Assembly: GCF_044763875.1 (NCBI RefSeq)
Contig: NZ_JBIWGZ010000002.1
Coordinates: forward strand, 372,001-436,000
Source: Rummeliibacillus sp044763875
GTDB taxonomy: Bacteria > Bacillota > Bacilli > Bacillales_A > Planococcaceae
Length of the DNA: 64,000 bases
Direction of reading: 5' to 3'
Shown here: in pieces, positions 62,965 to 64,000 of the stretch
Position numbering within the stretch: position 1 is the first letter of the stretch
How the letters are laid out: the number at the start of each line of letters is the position of its first letter
Notes under the pieces: model-generated
What the model was told of the DNA's origin: nothing
Databases searched by the model: none
Seen by the model: only the letters and a program-made list of their open reading frames with translations
Translations under genes and position numbers: made by a program

Positions 62965-63738
62965 CTAACATAATCCTAATTTTCTCATAGCTTTTGATAG
63001 ACCATCATCATCAACATGGTCTGTCACAAATGTGGCTACCTCTTTCGCCTTTTCATGACCATTCCCCATAGCTACGCTTGTTCCCACAGCTTTTAACATT
63101 TCAATATCATTAAGACCGTCACCAAAAGCAATCGCATCTGTTATATCGAAATCCGTATGATTTAAAAACTGTTTTATACCATACGCTTTTGATACATCGT
63201 GATTAATAACATCTACTGAATATTCATGCCAGCGGATTAGTTTTAACTCTGGATACAATGTCGCATATTGCTTTTCTTCTTCTTCATCAACATATAACAA
63301 GATCTGATAAGTATCTGAGTGCTTATAATATTCTTCATTAACTTCTGGCATTGGATAAAATAATGAGTCCATGCTTACCCGAACTTTTTGGTTATCTTTT
63401 GTTGCTGAAGTCATTTTTAAATGGTCTAAATAGACAATAGGACTATTTTCGCGCGTTGCTTGAGCTACTAGTCTTTCAACTGTTTTGATTGGAATAGATC
63501 GCTTGGATATAACATGCCCTTGATAAACGACATATTGTCCATTAAAACTAATATATGAGTTTAAACCAAGTTCATCTAAAACAGGTTTTAAAAAGAAAGG
63601 AGAACGACCAGTAGCAATTGCCACCTCGTGCCCATTTTCTTTTGCCTGCTGAATCGCATCATACGTTGACTTTGGAAGCTTCTTTTCTGAATCATACAGT
63701 GTTCCATCAATATCAAAAAACAATATTTTCTTTTTCAT
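62965..63738 (-). CDS. HAD family phosphatase (Cof-type, YkrA-like)
   Basis: 257-residue Cof-type HAD hydrolase: motif I FFDIDGTLYD, motif II IATGRSP, a C2 cap domain, motif III Lys in KAYGIKQFL and motif IV AFGDGLNDIEML. Substrate unknown; members act on sugar phosphates or pyridoxal phosphate. Convergent with def, the position of ykrA in B. subtilis. Confidence 0.9.
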   Translation of the reverse strand: MKKKILFFDIDGTLYDSEKKLPKSTYDAIQQAKENGHEVAIATGRSPFFLKPVLDELGLNSYISFNGQYVVYQGHVISKRSIPIKTVERLVAQATRENSPIVYLDHLKMTSATKDNQKVRVSMDSLFYPMPEVNEEYYKHSDTYQILLYVDEEEEKQYATLYPELKLIRWHEYSVDVINHDVSKAYGIKQFLNHTDFDITDAIAFGDGLNDIEMLKAVGTSVAMGNGHEKAKEVATFVTDHVDDDGLSKAMRKLGLC

Positions 63739-63785
63739 ACTTTTTACAATCCTTCTTTCTGTATTTGACTGTTAAGTAAATCATC

Positions 63786-63814
63786 TTTACATTTATTGGT
63801 TAATTTAGTATAAT
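63786..63814 (+). promoter_or_regulatory. Sigma-A promoter of the small peptide unit
   Basis: TTTACA, 17-base spacer, exact TATAAT: eleven of twelve consensus positions. It points at the 23-codon ORF and is divergent from the HAD gene. Confidence 0.85.
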
Positions 63815-63835
63815 AACTTTAAGGAGTGATACGCC

Positions 63836-63907
63836 ATGTTCAAACGTCTTAAAAAGCAATTGTTAAAAAGGCTTCGTGGCTTACTCGAGAAAAAATCGAT
63901 CGCTTAA
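63836..63907 (+). CDS. Small cationic amphipathic peptide (23 aa)
   Basis: A 23-codon ORF starting MFKRLKKQLLKRL, with ten Lys/Arg and one Glu, net charge about +8 to +9. Hydrophobic residues fall at 2, 5, 9, 10, 13, 16 and 17, the spacing of one face of an amphipathic helix. An ideal ribosome site AAGGAGTG lies seven bases before the ATG, a near-consensus promoter upstream and a terminator directly after. I do not recognise the peptide. It could act at the membrane (like SpoVM-type peptides), bind RNA, be a toxin, or the unit could be an RNA with incidental coding. Too short for usual gene finders. Confidence 0.6.
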   Translation: MFKRLKKQLLKRLRGLLEKKSIA

Positions 63908-63916
63908 AGTTACTTT

Positions 63917-63946
63917 GCCCTTCATATTTTGGAGGGCTTTTCTTTA
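63917..63946 (+). terminator. Terminator of the small peptide unit
   Basis: Stem GCCCTTC/GGAGGGC (one G-U pair) with a seven-base loop and a T-rich tail, ten bases after the stop. Nothing is recognised in the remaining 54 bases to the window end. Confidence 0.75.
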
Positions 63947-64000
63947 TTTTAGTTTACCTACATGATAATATAAAGGAAATGCAATTATTTTGAACGTATT

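Noticed and set aside
1..64000. CRISPR arrays, tRNA or rRNA genes, prophage, transposases
   Set aside because: No regular short direct repeats with spacers, no cloverleaf or rRNA sequence, and no phage or transposase proteins in any frame; the repeats present are hairpin elements in gene gaps.

Overview
The window is a 64 kb stretch of chromosome from a low-GC, endospore-forming Firmicute. Most genes have strong AGGAGG-type ribosome binding sites and several start with TTG or GTG. The gene order reads as a rearranged Bacillus subtilis map (dcw, ylb, cta, yla, ykt, pdh blocks). SpoVD, YlbJ, YtvI and RsfA-like genes point to sporulation and bshC to bacillithiol. The base composition, sequence style and dispersed GC-rich palindromes suggest a Lysinibacillus/Solibacillus-type member of Bacillales, but the genus is an inference. 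I see no rRNA, tRNA, prophage, transposase or CRISPR array.

Layout, left to right. 1-5.9 kb: start of the division and cell wall (dcw) cluster on the minus strand, mraZ-rsmH-ftsL-pbpB-spoVD, with a MraZ-type operator in front of mraZ. 6-24.6 kb: bshC, DUF3397, panE, an RsfA-like regulator, an enoyl-CoA hydratase, ylbN-rpmF, tmcAL, ylbL, ylbJ, coaD, rsmD, ylbA, ylbG, a phosphodiesterase, ylbF (ricF), then a stand-alone MurE-type ligase divergent from an ACT-less aspartokinase, ylbC and a YugN-like gene. 24.8-33.8 kb: a YtvI-like membrane protein, ctaM, ctaG, caa3 oxidase genes ctaFEDC, ctaB, and divergent ctaA. 33.9-43 kb: pyc, a SEDS glycan polymerase (ftsW), ylaN, ylaL, ylaI, ylaH, typA, ylaF. 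43-45.5 kb: a candidate structured RNA, suhB and ykt genes. 45.6-51 kb: lrgAB and an RND exporter with a divergent TetR regulator. 51-57 kb: quinol oxidase qoxABCD, an atypical SDR protein and repeats. 57-64 kb: pdhABCD, def, a HAD phosphatase and a tiny transcription unit encoding a 23-residue basic peptide.

Functionally the window joins envelope synthesis and division (SpoVD, PBP2B, FtsL, FtsW, MurE-like, BshC nearby) with central and respiratory metabolism. Pyruvate dehydrogenase and pyruvate carboxylase feed the cycle. Heme O/A synthesis (CtaB, CtaA), the assembly factors CtaG and CtaM, and two terminal oxidases (cytochrome caa3 and quinol aa3) complete respiration.

The most interesting items are: (1) the complete promoter-RBS-ORF-terminator unit for a 23-aa cationic amphipathic peptide at the right end; (2) the divergent MurE-like/DapG-like pair sitting where B. 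subtilis has ylbD-ylbE; (3) an unannotated structured RNA candidate between ylaF and suhB; (4) operator-like sites (MraZ box, paired TetR boxes, palindromes before qoxA); and (5) a family of 195-bp dispersed repeats and GC-rich palindromic elements.
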